From Acidobacteriota bacterium (lineage in GTDB: Bacteria > Acidobacteriota > Blastocatellia > UBA7656), in the NCBI GenBank assembly GCA_040754075.1, contig JBFMDH010000006.1, positions 166,285 to 230,284 on the forward strand: 64,000 nucleotides of DNA, read 5' to 3'. The translations under genes and the position numbers were made by a program. The notes below the pieces were generated by a model. The model saw nothing but the letters and a program-made list of their open reading frames with translations, was not told where the DNA came from and searched no databases. Shown here in pieces: positions 37,313 to 46,878 of this stretch (its first letter is position 1; each line of letters begins with the position of its first letter).

Positions 37313-37337
37313 GCGGTCAAAGACCGCTCCTTCAACT
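37313..37337. repeat. Dispersed palindromic repeat, copy 1
   Basis: GCGGTCAAAGACCGC (37313-37327), a perfect 6-bp hairpin with AAA loop, plus the conserved flank TCCTTCAAC. Confidence 0.75.
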
Positions 37338-37353
37338 GCTGCTTCGCTACCTG

Positions 37354-37424
37354 AACCAGCATGGTTAAATGGGACGATTTCAGATTCGCCGCCGCCTCTA
37401 CAAAAACCAGCATGGTTAAATGGG
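37354..37424. repeat. Two copies of a 20-base direct repeat
   Basis: Identical 20-base units at 37354-37373 and 37405-37424, beginning AACCAGCATGGTT, which itself folds as AACC/GGTT. They lie between palindromic repeat copies 1 and 2. Confidence 0.7.
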
Positions 37425-37430
37425 GGCGGC

Positions 37431-37454
37431 GTGGTCAAAGACCGCTCCTTCAAC
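37431..37454. repeat. Dispersed palindromic repeat, copy 2
   Basis: GTGGTCAAAGACCGC (37431-37445) with the same TCCTTCAAC flank as copy 1. Confidence 0.75.
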
Positions 37455-37487
37455 CTTTGCTCAGTCAGTTTATTGGCAGACCGCGCT

Positions 37488-37525
37488 AAAAAAAACGAAG
37501 GGAATGGGAAACTCCACTCCCTTCG
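37488..37525 (-). terminator. Rho-independent terminator of the fasciclin gene
   Basis: 12-bp stem CGAAGGGAATGG / CCACTCCCTTCG with one mismatch (37496-37507 with 37514-37525) and a 6-base loop. On the minus strand it is followed by eight T residues (complement of 37488-37495). Confidence 0.88.
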
Positions 37526-37562
37526 CCTGTGCGCAACGAAAAATTTTGGAGGAAACTATATT

Positions 37563-38099
37563 TTACTTTTTCGTCGGCATAATAACCTTGTCAATCGCAT
37601 GGATGACGCCATTGGAAGCGGTAATATCAGGCTGCACGATACTCGCATCATCAATCAGGAGATTGCCCTCCTTGACTTGAAAAGTGAGCGCCGAACCGGA
37701 AAGCGCGGGTGCGGTTTTCATATTCGTCGCATCTTTGGTCATCAGCGTTCCCGAAACCACATGTTGCAGTAAAACAACTTTCAATTTCTCGCGGTTTTTC
37801 AATAACCCATCGAGTTTGCCAGCCGGAAGTTTGGCAAAGGCTTCGTCAGTTGGAGCAAAAACCGTATAAAGGTTGTCACTCATCAAGGTTTCTTTCAAAC
37901 CTGCCACCTCTATGGCTTTGATGAACGTGTTGAAATTACCGGCACTCATGGCGGTTGCCACCAGGTCTTTTTGTTCCGGGGTTGGTTGGAAGTTTTGTTG
38001 CACCCGGCGCTGCGCCGCCACTTGGGCAGCGACCTGTAATGAAGCCACCATTGCCGAAACCATTACCAGAAAAATAAACAGGTAGATTTTAGATTTCAT
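37563..38099 (-). CDS. Secreted fasciclin (FAS1) domain protein
   Basis: 178 residues: signal peptide (1-25, ending VAAQ) and one FAS1 domain with both family boxes, H1 (YTVFAPTDEAFAKLP) and H2 (LLIDDASIVQPDITASNGVIHAIDKVIMP). FAS1 proteins mediate adhesion or matrix binding at the cell surface. I start it at ATG 38099, which has AAAGGAG upstream; the longer reading frame adds 18 residues before the signal peptide. Monocistronic with its own terminator. Confidence 0.92.
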   Translation of the reverse strand: MKSKIYLFIFLVMVSAMVASLQVAAQVAAQRRVQQNFQPTPEQKDLVATAMSAGNFNTFIKAIEVAGLKETLMSDNLYTVFAPTDEAFAKLPAGKLDGLLKNREKLKVVLLQHVVSGTLMTKDATNMKTAPALSGSALTFQVKEGNLLIDDASIVQPDITASNGVIHAIDKVIMPTKK

Positions 38100-38446
38100 T
38101 TGCACTTCTCCTTTAGAATCGATTTGCGCCTGAATTCCTTTGCAAATACACACGGGCTGATTTCAATTTTTTGATTTTATTAAGCACACATCCTTACAGC
38201 TCTACTAATCGCGCTTAAACCGAGCAATCGTTGTGCCTTGATTTAATCGAAGAAATTTCGAGGGTTTGAACATTTTGCGTACAGATTCGAGGAAGAAAAG
38301 CATTCATTGGTGTGTAAGAATTGCGCGGGCTGTCTGTAATTGAAACTGCGGTTTCAGGTGGTAGCGGATAGCGGTTGCATAGATGCTGTTTAACTTTTAA
38401 CCTAGAACCTCGCAATAAAATCATAAACTAAAACTCGAGGTAGAAG
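38100..38446. other. Divergent promoter region, fasciclin / DHS-like gene
   Basis: 347 bases between divergent starts. AT-rich near both ends, with one small GAAAC-TGCG-GTTTC hairpin near 38340. I see no promoter pair close to consensus and no ORF. Confidence 0.4.
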
Positions 38447-39550
38447 ATGGCAAACAATCATAAATTTTTAGGCGGCAAGGCAATTGACCCGCAACCGGTA
38501 AGCGGCGCGATGACGGTCGCGGATTTAGTCGAATCGACTTTTCTTGCATACAATGCCGCGCGACTTCGCGAAGCCTGCCAACTCTTTGTCGAAAAAATGC
38601 TCAACGATAATGTGACGGTCGGCATGAGTTTAACCGGCGCGCTGACGCCTGCGGGTGTCGGTATGTCTGCGCTCATTCCGCTGATTGAAAACGGCTTTGT
38701 CGATTGGATAGTTTCGACGGGCGCAAACCTCTATCACGATACCCATTTCGGCATCGGGCTTAAAATGCACCGGGGCAATCCGCAGATTTCCGATGTGGTG
38801 TTGCGCGAAGAGGGGGTGGTGCGCATTTATGATATTTTCTTTGAATATGATGTGTTGCTTTCGACCGATGCGTTTTACCGCAAAATTATCGAAGGCGAAG
38901 AATTTCAACGCGACCTGAGCACGGCTGAGTTTCATTACCTTTGCGGCAAATACATTGCCGAACGCGAACGGGTTTTAGGCATCGGGCGCAAAAGCGTGCT
39001 GGCGGCGGCTTATGAAGCGGGAGTTCCGGTTTACACCTCCTCGCCGGGCGACAGTTCCATCGGTATGAATGTCGCGGCAAAAGCCCTGACCGGCAATAAA
39101 CTGCGTTTTGATGTGACGGCGGATGTCAATGAGACGGCTTCGATAGTTTTGTCAGCGAAACGTTCAGGTGGCGAGTCCGGCGTGTTTATTTTAGGCGGCG
39201 GCAGTCCGAAAAATTTTGTCTTGCAAACCGAGCCGCAGATTCAAGAGGTGTTGCAAATCGAAGAGAAAGGTCACGATTACTTTTTGCAAGTGACTGACGC
39301 CCGACCCGATAGCGGCGGACTTTCAGGCGCGACGCCTTCGGAAGCGGTCAGTTGGGGCAAGATTGACCCCGACCGTTTGCCTGATGCGGTGGTCTGTTAT
39401 ACGGACTCGACGATTGCCGCGCCGATTATTGCCGCCTATGCCCTGGCGCGTCATCAGCCGCGCAAATTGAAACGACTCTATGACCAGCGCGAAGCCATGT
39501 TGCAACTGCTCAAGGATGAACATGCGAAAGCCTTGAGCGCCGCAGAGTGA
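38447..39550 (+). CDS. Deoxyhypusine synthase-like protein
   Basis: 367 residues of the deoxyhypusine synthase family, NAD-dependent enzymes that transfer an aminobutyl group from spermidine. The catalytic lysine is present as Lys305 in EAVSWGKI, and the NAD-site pattern [10 protein letters not shown] and [14 protein letters not shown] are seen. Bacteria lack eIF5A, so bacterial members are thought to make homospermidine or to modify another acceptor. Which applies here is open. GAGG precedes the ATG. A small Tat-signal-like protein follows 117 bases later. Confidence 0.9.
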   Translation: MANNHKFLGGKAIDPQPVSGAMTVADLVESTFLAYNAARLREACQLFVEKMLNDNVTVGMSLTGALTPAGVGMSALIPLIENGFVDWIVSTGANLYHDTHFGIGLKMHRGNPQISDVVLREEGVVRIYDIFFEYDVLLSTDAFYRKIIEGEEFQRDLSTAEFHYLCGKYIAERERVLGIGRKSVLAAAYEAGVPVYTSSPGDSSIGMNVAAKALTGNKLRFDVTADVNETASIVLSAKRSGGESGVFILGGGSPKNFVLQTEPQIQEVLQIEEKGHDYFLQVTDARPDSGGLSGATPSEAVSWGKIDPDRLPDAVVCYTDSTIAAPIIAAYALARHQPRKLKRLYDQREAMLQLLKDEHAKALSAAE

Positions 39551-39667
39551 ATTGAGTGGACAGATTATTTGGTGTGGCGGGATTTGAAGCCTGGTGTAAA
39601 TCGTGATAGCTTTGCGAGGTTTCAAATCTCAAAAATTAAATTCCACCGCACGCAAGGAGACGAATTT

Positions 39668-39925
39668 ATGGATAAAGTTTCACGTCGTTCTTTAGTTACG
39701 AAAGTCTTACCCGCAGCCGCTTTGGGGGTTGCCCTTTCCGCTACCGCAAAAGCCGAAGACCAACCGCATATGCGCGAAGCTTTGGAACATTTAAGAAAGG
39801 CGTTAAGAGAATTGGAAGACGCAACTGCGGATAAAGGCGGTCATCGCACGCGCGCTTTGAACTTGACGCGCCAGGCAATCAATCAAGTCGAAGCCGGTAT
39901 CAAATTCGACAATCGTCATCGCTAA
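39668..39925 (+). CDS. Small exported protein with twin-arginine-like signal
   Basis: 85 residues. The N-terminus DKVSRRSLVTKVLPAAALG has a twin-arginine motif and hydrophobic region ending near AKAED. The mature part is a short charged helical hairpin (MREALEHLRKALRELEDA, HRTRALNLTRQAINQVEAGI). AAGGAG precedes ATG 39668, so I reject the longer frame from 39569. No family name recalled; similar short Tat-signal helix proteins are common in soil bacteria. Confidence 0.75.
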   Translation: MDKVSRRSLVTKVLPAAALGVALSATAKAEDQPHMREALEHLRKALRELEDATADKGGHRTRALNLTRQAINQVEAGIKFDNRHR

Positions 39926-39971
39926 TCTATTTGGCTGATTACCAATCAATCAACCACCACCGTCTGACTTT

Positions 39972-40763
39972 TTGCATTTGAGTTTAGCGCAAATCATCAT
40001 CATCGTGGTTGCCGCCTTTCTCGCAGGCATCGTCAATGCCATCGCGGGAGGCGGCACTCTCATCACTTTTCCCGCTCTAATCTGGATTGGGCTTGACCCG
40101 GTGGTGGCAAACGTCACCAGCACGGTCGGCATTGTGCCGGGCACGATTGGCGGGGTGTTTGGTTTCCGGCATGAAATGAGCGGCATACGCCGCTGGCTGA
40201 AATGGTTCATCCTTCCTTCGGTCATTGGCGGACTGATCGGCGCGCTGCTGTTGTTGCTGACGCCCTCGAAAATTTTTGCGTCAATCGTTCCATTTCTGAT
40301 TCTCTTTGCGACTGCGCTCTTTTCTTTGCAGGAGCCGATTAATCGCCGCTTGCGCCGTTCAATCGAAAATTCATCATCGGGTGTAACCCCGCGCGAAGCG
40401 ACGACCAAGTGGCTTGTCGGCGCTACGGCATTGCAGTTTCTGGTCGCCATTTATGGCGGCTATTTCGGCGCAGGCATAGGGATTTTAATGCTCGCGGTTT
40501 TAGGACTCATCGGACTCACGGACATTCATCAAATGAATGGATTGAAAAACACTATGGGGTTTTCGATTAACGGGATTGCGGCAATTTCCTTTATGGTGTC
40601 GGGCAATGTCCGCTGGTTTGCCGCAGCAGCGATGGCTGTAGCGGCTTTGCTTGGCGGCTACTGTGGAGCAAAAATCGCCCGCGTTTTAGGTCGCACCTTT
40701 GTGCGCCGATTTGTCATCATCGTCGGCTTGATTATGGCGATTTCACTCTTCTTTAATCGCTAG
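39972..40763 (+). CDS. TauE/SafE family permease
   Basis: 263 residues with about seven to eight membrane helices in two halves, each starting with a family motif: VVAAFLAGIVNAIAGGGTLITFP in the first and YGGYFGAGIGILML in the second. Family members export sulfite, sulfoacetate or related organosulfur anions, or act in their uptake. Start is TTG 39972 or TTG 39978; no clear ribosome site is visible. No sulfur genes adjoin, so the substrate is open. Confidence 0.87.
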   Translation: MHLSLAQIIIIVVAAFLAGIVNAIAGGGTLITFPALIWIGLDPVVANVTSTVGIVPGTIGGVFGFRHEMSGIRRWLKWFILPSVIGGLIGALLLLLTPSKIFASIVPFLILFATALFSLQEPINRRLRRSIENSSSGVTPREATTKWLVGATALQFLVAIYGGYFGAGIGILMLAVLGLIGLTDIHQMNGLKNTMGFSINGIAAISFMVSGNVRWFAAAAMAVAALLGGYCGAKIARVLGRTFVRRFVIIVGLIMAISLFFNR

Positions 40764-40798
40764 AGGGGTTTGCCATTGAGTTTACTTTGAATCGGTTG

Positions 40799-40822
40799 AG
40801 ATCAAAGACCGCTTGTTCAACT
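40799..40822. repeat. Dispersed palindromic repeat, copy 3 (degenerate)
   Basis: GAGATCAAAGACCGC followed by TTGTTCAAC; the left arm is decayed but the loop, right arm and flank match the other copies. Confidence 0.6.
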
Positions 40823-40953
40823 CCAGTAAACCGACCAGCGATTTATTGCAATTATTTTTCTCAGAATGGTCATCTGTAAACTTTTTAGAAAAAAATTTGC
40901 AACCGAGCGAGCCTAACCGGAGTCTTTACCCACTGAGCAGGCACAGACCGATA

Positions 40954-40984
40954 AACCATTAAGCTCGCGGTTCACTTAATGGTT
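40954..40984. promoter_or_regulatory. Perfect 10-bp inverted repeat upstream of GH36
   Basis: AACCATTAAG / CTTAATGGTT with an 11-base spacer. It has no T tract, so it fits an operator or mRNA hairpin better than a terminator. Confidence 0.4.
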
Positions 40985-41163
40985 CACCAAAAACAACCTC
41001 ACCGTGCAATGGTTGTCGCCCTCACCGGGTTCATCAACCCTGACCATCTCCCGTAACCGCAATACCTTTGTATCCAAAGGGCAAGAATCATTATTTGTTC
41101 AACAAGGGTCTGCATTGCCTGCCAATCTGAATACCTTAACCATTCTGCCAGGAGAAGAATTGA

Positions 41164-43266
41164 ATGCATAAGAAAACATCCTCTGAGTCTTTTTTTACGA
41201 ACCCCGGGTTGTTTTTCGTTACTGTCAGGTTCAACTATAAAAGCCATTTCCTTGCGGGCTTAGGTTTACTCTTGGGGGTTATTTTTTCGCCCATTGCGGT
41301 TCAAGCCGAAGAATTGAGTAATAAAAAATTATGTTTGACGCTGGGGGCTTCACCCAATGGCATTCCGGTTATTGAAAAAGCCGTTTGGTCGCGTACCCAA
41401 CAGCCTATTTTTACGGACACTATGGCGTCAGACGATTTGAACAATTGGGTGCCGGAAAAATTTATACCGCATTCGCCGTCGCCCATTTCATGGCAACTCA
41501 GTTCCGACAAAAATTTCTATCGCGCCCAAGCCACCAGAGAATTAAACGACGGGTTGCGTTTAACCTGGATTGTCGAGTTGGCGCGTGTCGGCGCGATTTT
41601 TCGCACCAAAGTGCGCATGGAAAATGGCGGCTACCAGGCGCTTGGCATTAAGTGGTTTCCCGGTTGGCATGCCAACTGGCAAATGAATGATCAGCCGGAA
41701 TCCGTAAGGTGGTGGACGGCGCTCTCTTTTGAAGCCAATGAAAAAGCCTTGAATAATCGCACCCATATTTCATTCGGCAGCCACCTGCACAGTTCCGACG
41801 GTTTCTATGAAGCGGTCAATCCTTACTGGGTTATCAAAGGCAGCGAGCAACAGACGTTTTTTGGCATTGAATGGTGCGGCGGTTGGGAAGCCACGCTCAC
41901 CGGCAACACTCAAGGGGTGGCATTCAATGTTCGTCTGCCACAAGCTGAAACCCAATTGAATCTCGCGCCCGGCGAAGCCATCGAAGGGCCTGCACTCTGG
42001 GTCACGCCGACAACCACAACCACAGACGCGCTCAACCGGCAAAGTTGGATGTTTCAACGCGGCATCGTCAGCCGTCGCCTCTACGGCGGCCCGCAACCCT
42101 CGTTTCCGCTCAATTACAATTACTGGTATGCAACCTTTTCGGAAATCACCGGAGCGTTTCTTCACAGACAAGTCGAAGCGATGGATGATTATGGCTTCGA
42201 GAATTTGATTCTCGATTTCGGTTGGTATGATAAAACCGGACTCTGGAATCCTCATCCAACAAAATTCAATTCCGGGGAACTTGAAAATTTGTTGACCGCG
42301 GCTCAGGGAAAGGGCGCTGCCACGGGACTGTGGACCTGCCCGCAATTAATTGACGCATCCATCGAAAATGCCCCGGCAGTGATGGACGATTTGGGCTTTT
42401 TCAACAATCGGGTTGACGGTTATCTGATTGATCTGGCGGGCAACGATTTCACCGCGATTCTTAAAAATCATGTCACCGATTTGCGCTCGCGTTATGCAAT
42501 GAGTTGGTGGAAATATGACCAGTATATTTTCAATGAAGTTTCGGAAAACGGCTTGATGAAAAACGTCGTGGCTTTTCAAAATGCCTTGCGCGAGGTGCGC
42601 CGCGATAATCCTTATCTGGCGATTGAAAACTGTTTGAATGGCGGGCGCATGATTAACGAACTGACGGCGCTCTCATCGCAAGCCATCTGGTTGTCCGATA
42701 GCCAGGATAGTGGCATGGTTCATGCGAAGTTCAATCTCACCACGGTGCTCGGCGCTCTGGAATTTCTATTTCCCTGGCAAGCCTATCACTTCACCAATAA
42801 CTTTGACCGGTTGCCGCAAAACGATAAGGAATTGACCCGTTACTATTGTCGCAGCGCCATGCTGGGCACCTGGGGCATTTCATCTGACCTCAGTAAAATT
42901 TCCGATTCACAAAAAAGCGTCATCCTGCAAGAAATCGCCGCTTACAGAGAGTTGAATGCGATTAAGCTGAACCGGCTTTACGAAATCAACCCGCCCTCGA
43001 CCGGCAAAGATTTAACCGGCATCACCTTCTATGACCGCACCCGGGAGCGCGCAGGCATTTTGCTGTTTCGTTGGGATAATCAAAATGATTTCACTGCCCG
43101 CCTGGCTTTGAAACTGCTTGACCCGGAAAAGACCTATCTCATCAAGGATGCGGATACAGGGACTCAGGTGATGATGAAAGGCAGCAAACTCGTCAACAAA
43201 GGCGTATCTCTGGAATTTCCGCGCACCCGTCTTTCTGCGCTGTTGTATGTTGAGCCAATAGAATAA
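41164..43266 (+). CDS. Exported GH36-type alpha-galactosidase
   Basis: 700 residues. The N-terminal membrane segment (LAGLGLLLGVIFSPIAVQA, about 31-49) acts as a signal peptide after an unusually long leader. An N-terminal beta-sandwich is followed by the catalytic barrel. The nucleophile is Asp452 in WWKYDQ and the acid/base is Asp512 in WLSDSQD; ENCLNGGRM lies between. Family members cleave alpha-galactosides or related alpha-linked sugars; exact specificity cannot be read. AGGAG lies about nine bases upstream of the ATG. It stands alone and ends in a shared terminator. Confidence 0.9.
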   Translation: MHKKTSSESFFTNPGLFFVTVRFNYKSHFLAGLGLLLGVIFSPIAVQAEELSNKKLCLTLGASPNGIPVIEKAVWSRTQQPIFTDTMASDDLNNWVPEKFIPHSPSPISWQLSSDKNFYRAQATRELNDGLRLTWIVELARVGAIFRTKVRMENGGYQALGIKWFPGWHANWQMNDQPESVRWWTALSFEANEKALNNRTHISFGSHLHSSDGFYEAVNPYWVIKGSEQQTFFGIEWCGGWEATLTGNTQGVAFNVRLPQAETQLNLAPGEAIEGPALWVTPTTTTTDALNRQSWMFQRGIVSRRLYGGPQPSFPLNYNYWYATFSEITGAFLHRQVEAMDDYGFENLILDFGWYDKTGLWNPHPTKFNSGELENLLTAAQGKGAATGLWTCPQLIDASIENAPAVMDDLGFFNNRVDGYLIDLAGNDFTAILKNHVTDLRSRYAMSWWKYDQYIFNEVSENGLMKNVVAFQNALREVRRDNPYLAIENCLNGGRMINELTALSSQAIWLSDSQDSGMVHAKFNLTTVLGALEFLFPWQAYHFTNNFDRLPQNDKELTRYYCRSAMLGTWGISSDLSKISDSQKSVILQEIAAYRELNAIKLNRLYEINPPSTGKDLTGITFYDRTRERAGILLFRWDNQNDFTARLALKLLDPEKTYLIKDADTGTQVMMKGSKLVNKGVSLEFPRTRLSALLYVEPIE

Positions 43267-43308
43267 AGGCGGTTCATGAATCCTGAAATTAAAAAGGGAT
43301 TGTTTGTT

Positions 43309-43337
43309 AAAAGGGATTGTTTGCGGCAATCCCTTTT
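43309..43337. terminator. Bidirectional terminator, GH36 / histidine kinase
   Basis: Perfect 11-bp stem AAAAGGGATTG / CAATCCCTTTT with a 7-base loop, T-rich on either strand. A direct repeat of its left arm (AAAAGGGATTGTTTG) lies just before it at 43292-43306. Confidence 0.8.
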
Positions 43338-43369
43338 AAGCAAATAAATTTGTGATGGTCACAAAAATC

Positions 43370-46300
43370 TTATTGATGATTTCTGCCAACTGCCTCGCTC
43401 ATTGCCGCAATCAACTCTTCGCGACTGAACGCGCCTTTATGAATCACCTGAACCGATTTGTAATTGAGCGCAGCGCGTTCTTCATTCGATAAATCGCGCG
43501 CCGTGAGTAAGACAATCGGAATCTCGCACCATCGCGGATTGGTCTGCAACAGATAAGCGACTTCGATGCCATCCATCTGCGGCATCATCAAATCGAGCAC
43601 CACTGCCGCCGGCGTATGACGATTGATTTCACTGATGGCTTCGAGTCCGTCTTTAGCAGTTTTGACCAAATGTCCGCGACCCTCCAGCATCGTCCGGGTA
43701 ATTTCCAGCGCGTCCGGGTCGTCATCAACCACGAGAATGAAATCTTCTTTCGGGGCGCTCGGATGTTCGAGGATTTCCAGAAGGGCAGCGCGACTCAAGG
43801 GTTTTTGCACGAATTTATCGGCTCCCGATTTCAACGAGCGCCGTTCAAATTCCGGATTATTGGAAAACGCCAGCAGATTTCCCGCATCTTTATGCTCGGC
43901 AATCTGGGTAATCGAGGCGATAGGATTTTCAAAACCGTCCAAATCAAAAGCAATCAATGACGGTTTGGCAATGCGCACAAGTTCAAAAGCGTGCACCGGA
44001 TTGCTGGTCGTGGCTGCCGAATAGCCAATATCGGAAAGATATTTTCTAATCAAATAGAGCGTCGCGGCGTCCTGACTGATGACCAGCGCCGTGCGTTCCG
44101 GGTCAACAATCTGCCCTTCGGTTTCGGCTGCCGGTGCGACGCTTGATTCAATTTCGGGCGGCAAGGTAATCGTGAAGGTTGAGCCTTCACCAACCTTACT
44201 GCTTACCGCAATATCACCACCGAGTAAAACGACTAATCGTCTGGTGATGGCAAGTCCCAGACCGCTACCGGCTTTGGTCGAATATTGCGCCGGCGGCAAC
44301 TGGCGAAACTCTTCAAAAATTCGCGGGATTTCGGCTTCCGATATGCCGATGCCGGTATCGCTCACGGCAAGGCGAATCCGACCGTCACCGACATTCATAA
44401 CCTTAACTTTGATTTCACCCTGACTGGTGAATTTGATGGCGTTCGATAACAGGTTTAAAAGAATCTGTTGCAGTTTGGTTTTATCCGTGCGAATGGCTGG
44501 TAAATCTTCATCAAATTCAGCGTTGAGTTTCACCTCGTCCTGCTCGCGCAATCCTTCGGCAACCTCAAGGGCGCGTTCGACGACATCTTTCAGGCTTGTG
44601 GATTCGGCATAAACATCCATCAATCCTGCTTCAATCTTCGAGTAATCGAGAATGTTATTGAGAAAATCGGCGAGGTTGCGGGAATTTTTCAACACCCGTT
44701 CAAGGTTGTGCCGGTGCTTTTCGGAGAGGTTGGTTGTCGCGTCGTCAAGAATCAGCGAGGTAAAACCGATAACCGAATTGACCGGGGTGCGCAGTTCATG
44801 CGAGAGGTTGGCGAACATCTTGAGTTCGGCTTGTTCTTTCAGTTTGAGCCGCTGATTTTCCAACATCAAATCGCGGTTTTTATGTTCGACGTTGGTGCGC
44901 AATCGTTCATTGAGTTCGATGCGATTGCGTAAATTAGTCGTCGTTTCTTCGAGTCGCGGCACGATTAAATCAAGGGTTTTTACGGCATCTTCCAATTGCG
45001 ATTTTTCATCTTTGAGCGCCGCGTTTTCCTGTTCGAGTTCGGCAATGCGTTCGGTCGCTTTGGCGCTTTCTTCAAACTTGCCGCTTAGTTCGCTGACCTG
45101 TGATTCAGCTCGCTCAAGCTTTTCAATCAAGGCTCTGGTTTGTTCTTCGAGTTGGGCTTCGGTATGCGCCAGTTTGGCTTCCAGTTCTTCATTGGAAATT
45201 TTGCTCTGTTCGGTAAGCTTAGCTTCGACCTCTGCAAGGTTATCGCTTACGGTTTTGTTGACCTCATTGAGTCGGGAAATTTCCTCTTTCAGACTGGTGT
45301 TGGCAAGTTGCATTTCAGCCAGTTCATTTTGCAGGCGTTCTCTTTCGGTGAAGAAATTGGTTTTGTCAGTTTCAAACTGCTCAAGCGCCTGGCGCAGATT
45401 TTCTATCTCTTCGCGAGATGCTGACGAGGCGTTTGCCAGGTCTTGTTCGAGTTTGCTTTTGCTCTCTTCAGCCGATTGCAATGCGCCGGTAAGGTTGGCA
45501 AGTTGTTCAAGCAATGACGACTGCCGGTCGCGCAATTCCTGTTCGCTGGTTTCCAAAGCGGCAAGTCGCGTTTCAAGCTCTTGCACATTTTCGGCAGTCG
45601 CGTTTGACTCGGTTGATGATGCATTCGCCGATTCCGCAGGATTTTCCGATGCAGGCTCATTTGCAGTTTCTGTTGTGCTCGATGCAGATTCGCTTTGCCC
45701 TTCTTTGGATTTTTGCGGCGCATCCCAACTGACAATCTGTTGCAGATGGGCATTATCTTTTTCCAATTGCTTCAGGCGATTTTCGCTCTCTTCTTTCTGG
45801 CGAATGAGGTCATCATATTGGCTGCGTAATTTATTCAATTCATCGTATTCGGCATGTAATTTATTGAGTTCGTTTTTCAGTTGGTGGTTGGCTTCTTCCA
45901 ACTCCTGAACCCGTTTTTCAAAAACTCCGGAGGGGGCAGTCGCCTCTTTCTCGACCTGTAAGCGCAGCGATTCACATTTCGCCTGCAATTCGGCAATGCG
46001 GATTGCCGCGACCGCCAGCGGCGAAAGTTGCGCGAGGGTATCAATGCTTTCAACTTCCAGTTCGGTATCGCTGAACACGCCCAGTAAGCCGACGGTGCCG
46101 GAAATGCCGCGCAAAGGATAAAGCGCATAGCTGGATTGGGCGCTGCGGTATTCATCGCGCTGAATGCCAAATAATTTATCGCCGGAAAGACTATTATCTT
46201 TGAAGTCGGCAATGCCGCCGCGCACGATTAAAGAGGTATTCAAAATGGCAAGTGGAATGCGGGGATATTCTTTTTCCAGGTTGGTGCCCGAAGCGGCAAT

Positions 46301-46513
46301 CAGATGCAAACACATTTGCCGGTTGGTGCAGATTTCCGCAAGCGGACAGCGTTCGCAAATATCTCCATGTTTGACGACCCAGATTTTGCACGCCGGGGCT
46401 TTCAAATCCGTAGCCGCCTTTTGCGCAATCAAGGTTAATGCCTGGTCAAGGTTTGACCCGCGCGCGATTTCGTCAAAAATATCTATCAATTTCGGCTCTT
46501 TTGCTGTTTGCAT
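43370..46513 (-). CDS. Hybrid histidine kinase: Cys-rich GAF, long coiled coil, two receivers
   Basis: 1047 residues, no signal peptide or membrane helix, so cytosolic. Residues 1-190 form a GAF-like domain with a Cys cluster (Cys53, Cys56, Cys62, Cys68: CERCPLAEICTNRQMC). Residues about 190-545 are a long Glu/Leu-rich coiled coil. The HisKA phospho-acceptor is His572 (SHELRTP), followed by HATPase boxes NLLSNAIKFT, DTGIGI and GSGLGLAI. A first receiver has a weak acidic pocket (FDLDGF). A second, complete receiver has DDDPDALE, phospho-Asp974 (VLDLMMPQMDG) and the Lys in VIHKG. No separate response regulator adjoins. Confidence 0.92.
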   Translation of the reverse strand: MQTAKEPKLIDIFDEIARGSNLDQALTLIAQKAATDLKAPACKIWVVKHGDICERCPLAEICTNRQMCLHLIAASGTNLEKEYPRIPLAILNTSLIVRGGIADFKDNSLSGDKLFGIQRDEYRSAQSSYALYPLRGISGTVGLLGVFSDTELEVESIDTLAQLSPLAVAAIRIAELQAKCESLRLQVEKEATAPSGVFEKRVQELEEANHQLKNELNKLHAEYDELNKLRSQYDDLIRQKEESENRLKQLEKDNAHLQQIVSWDAPQKSKEGQSESASSTTETANEPASENPAESANASSTESNATAENVQELETRLAALETSEQELRDRQSSLLEQLANLTGALQSAEESKSKLEQDLANASSASREEIENLRQALEQFETDKTNFFTERERLQNELAEMQLANTSLKEEISRLNEVNKTVSDNLAEVEAKLTEQSKISNEELEAKLAHTEAQLEEQTRALIEKLERAESQVSELSGKFEESAKATERIAELEQENAALKDEKSQLEDAVKTLDLIVPRLEETTTNLRNRIELNERLRTNVEHKNRDLMLENQRLKLKEQAELKMFANLSHELRTPVNSVIGFTSLILDDATTNLSEKHRHNLERVLKNSRNLADFLNNILDYSKIEAGLMDVYAESTSLKDVVERALEVAEGLREQDEVKLNAEFDEDLPAIRTDKTKLQQILLNLLSNAIKFTSQGEIKVKVMNVGDGRIRLAVSDTGIGISEAEIPRIFEEFRQLPPAQYSTKAGSGLGLAITRRLVVLLGGDIAVSSKVGEGSTFTITLPPEIESSVAPAAETEGQIVDPERTALVISQDAATLYLIRKYLSDIGYSAATTSNPVHAFELVRIAKPSLIAFDLDGFENPIASITQIAEHKDAGNLLAFSNNPEFERRSLKSGADKFVQKPLSRAALLEILEHPSAPKEDFILVVDDDPDALEITRTMLEGRGHLVKTAKDGLEAISEINRHTPAAVVLDLMMPQMDGIEVAYLLQTNPRWCEIPIVLLTARDLSNEERAALNYKSVQVIHKGAFSREELIAAMSEAVGRNHQ

Positions 46514-46878
46514 ATGATTTGTTTTTGGGGACGGAAGAAGGAGTATCTCTCTATGAAAATTTCGTCCTGCTAACCAGCCAGATTCTACCCCCTCAACTGA
46601 TGAGCGTCAATTATGGGTTCGGCGCTCGTATCCTACCACGCTATCAGGCATAGCGGAATGTGAAACGCCACTTGTTAGTTCTCATTGTCTGGATATAAAC
46701 TACTGACGTTATGAGCAAGCGAAACGAACGTGGTTTTAATCAAAAAAGACACCTCTCCTTTATGACAGGCGGCGCGGCAAAGCGGCTTGTTTAATTCAAT
46801 TCATTTCTAAAATCGAGGTCTTTTTATTAATTTAATTGCATCAAGTATTAAATTCGGAAGCGGTGGATATTTTTTGCT
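46514..46878. other. Divergent intergenic region, histidine kinase / greA
   Basis: 365 bases. AT-rich close to greA. I see no promoter near consensus, no strong hairpin and no credible ORF. Confidence 0.4.

Larger units (their letters stand above)
37163..37562. other. Convergent intergenic region rich in repeats
   Basis: 400 bases between convergent genes. It holds two terminators (37191-37227 and 37488-37525), two copies of the GGTCAAAGACCGC palindrome, and two copies of the 20-base repeat beginning AACCAGCATGG (37354-37373 and 37405-37424). No ORF is credible here. Confidence 0.7.
40764..41163. other. Intergenic region upstream of the GH36 gene
   Basis: 400 bases. It includes palindromic repeat copy 3, a perfect 10-bp inverted repeat (40954-40984), and a small CCTTTG-TATC-CAAAGG palindrome near 41070. 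The small palindromes are candidates for operator sites of the glycosidase. No ORF. Confidence 0.5.

Noticed and set aside
37420-37772. Plus-strand frames of 86 and 113 codons near the fasciclin gene
   Set aside because: They run through terminators and repeats, then antisense to the fasciclin gene.
44892-45908. 338-codon plus-strand frame, Ser-rich
   Set aside because: Shadow of the coiled-coil region of the histidine kinase on the opposite strand.
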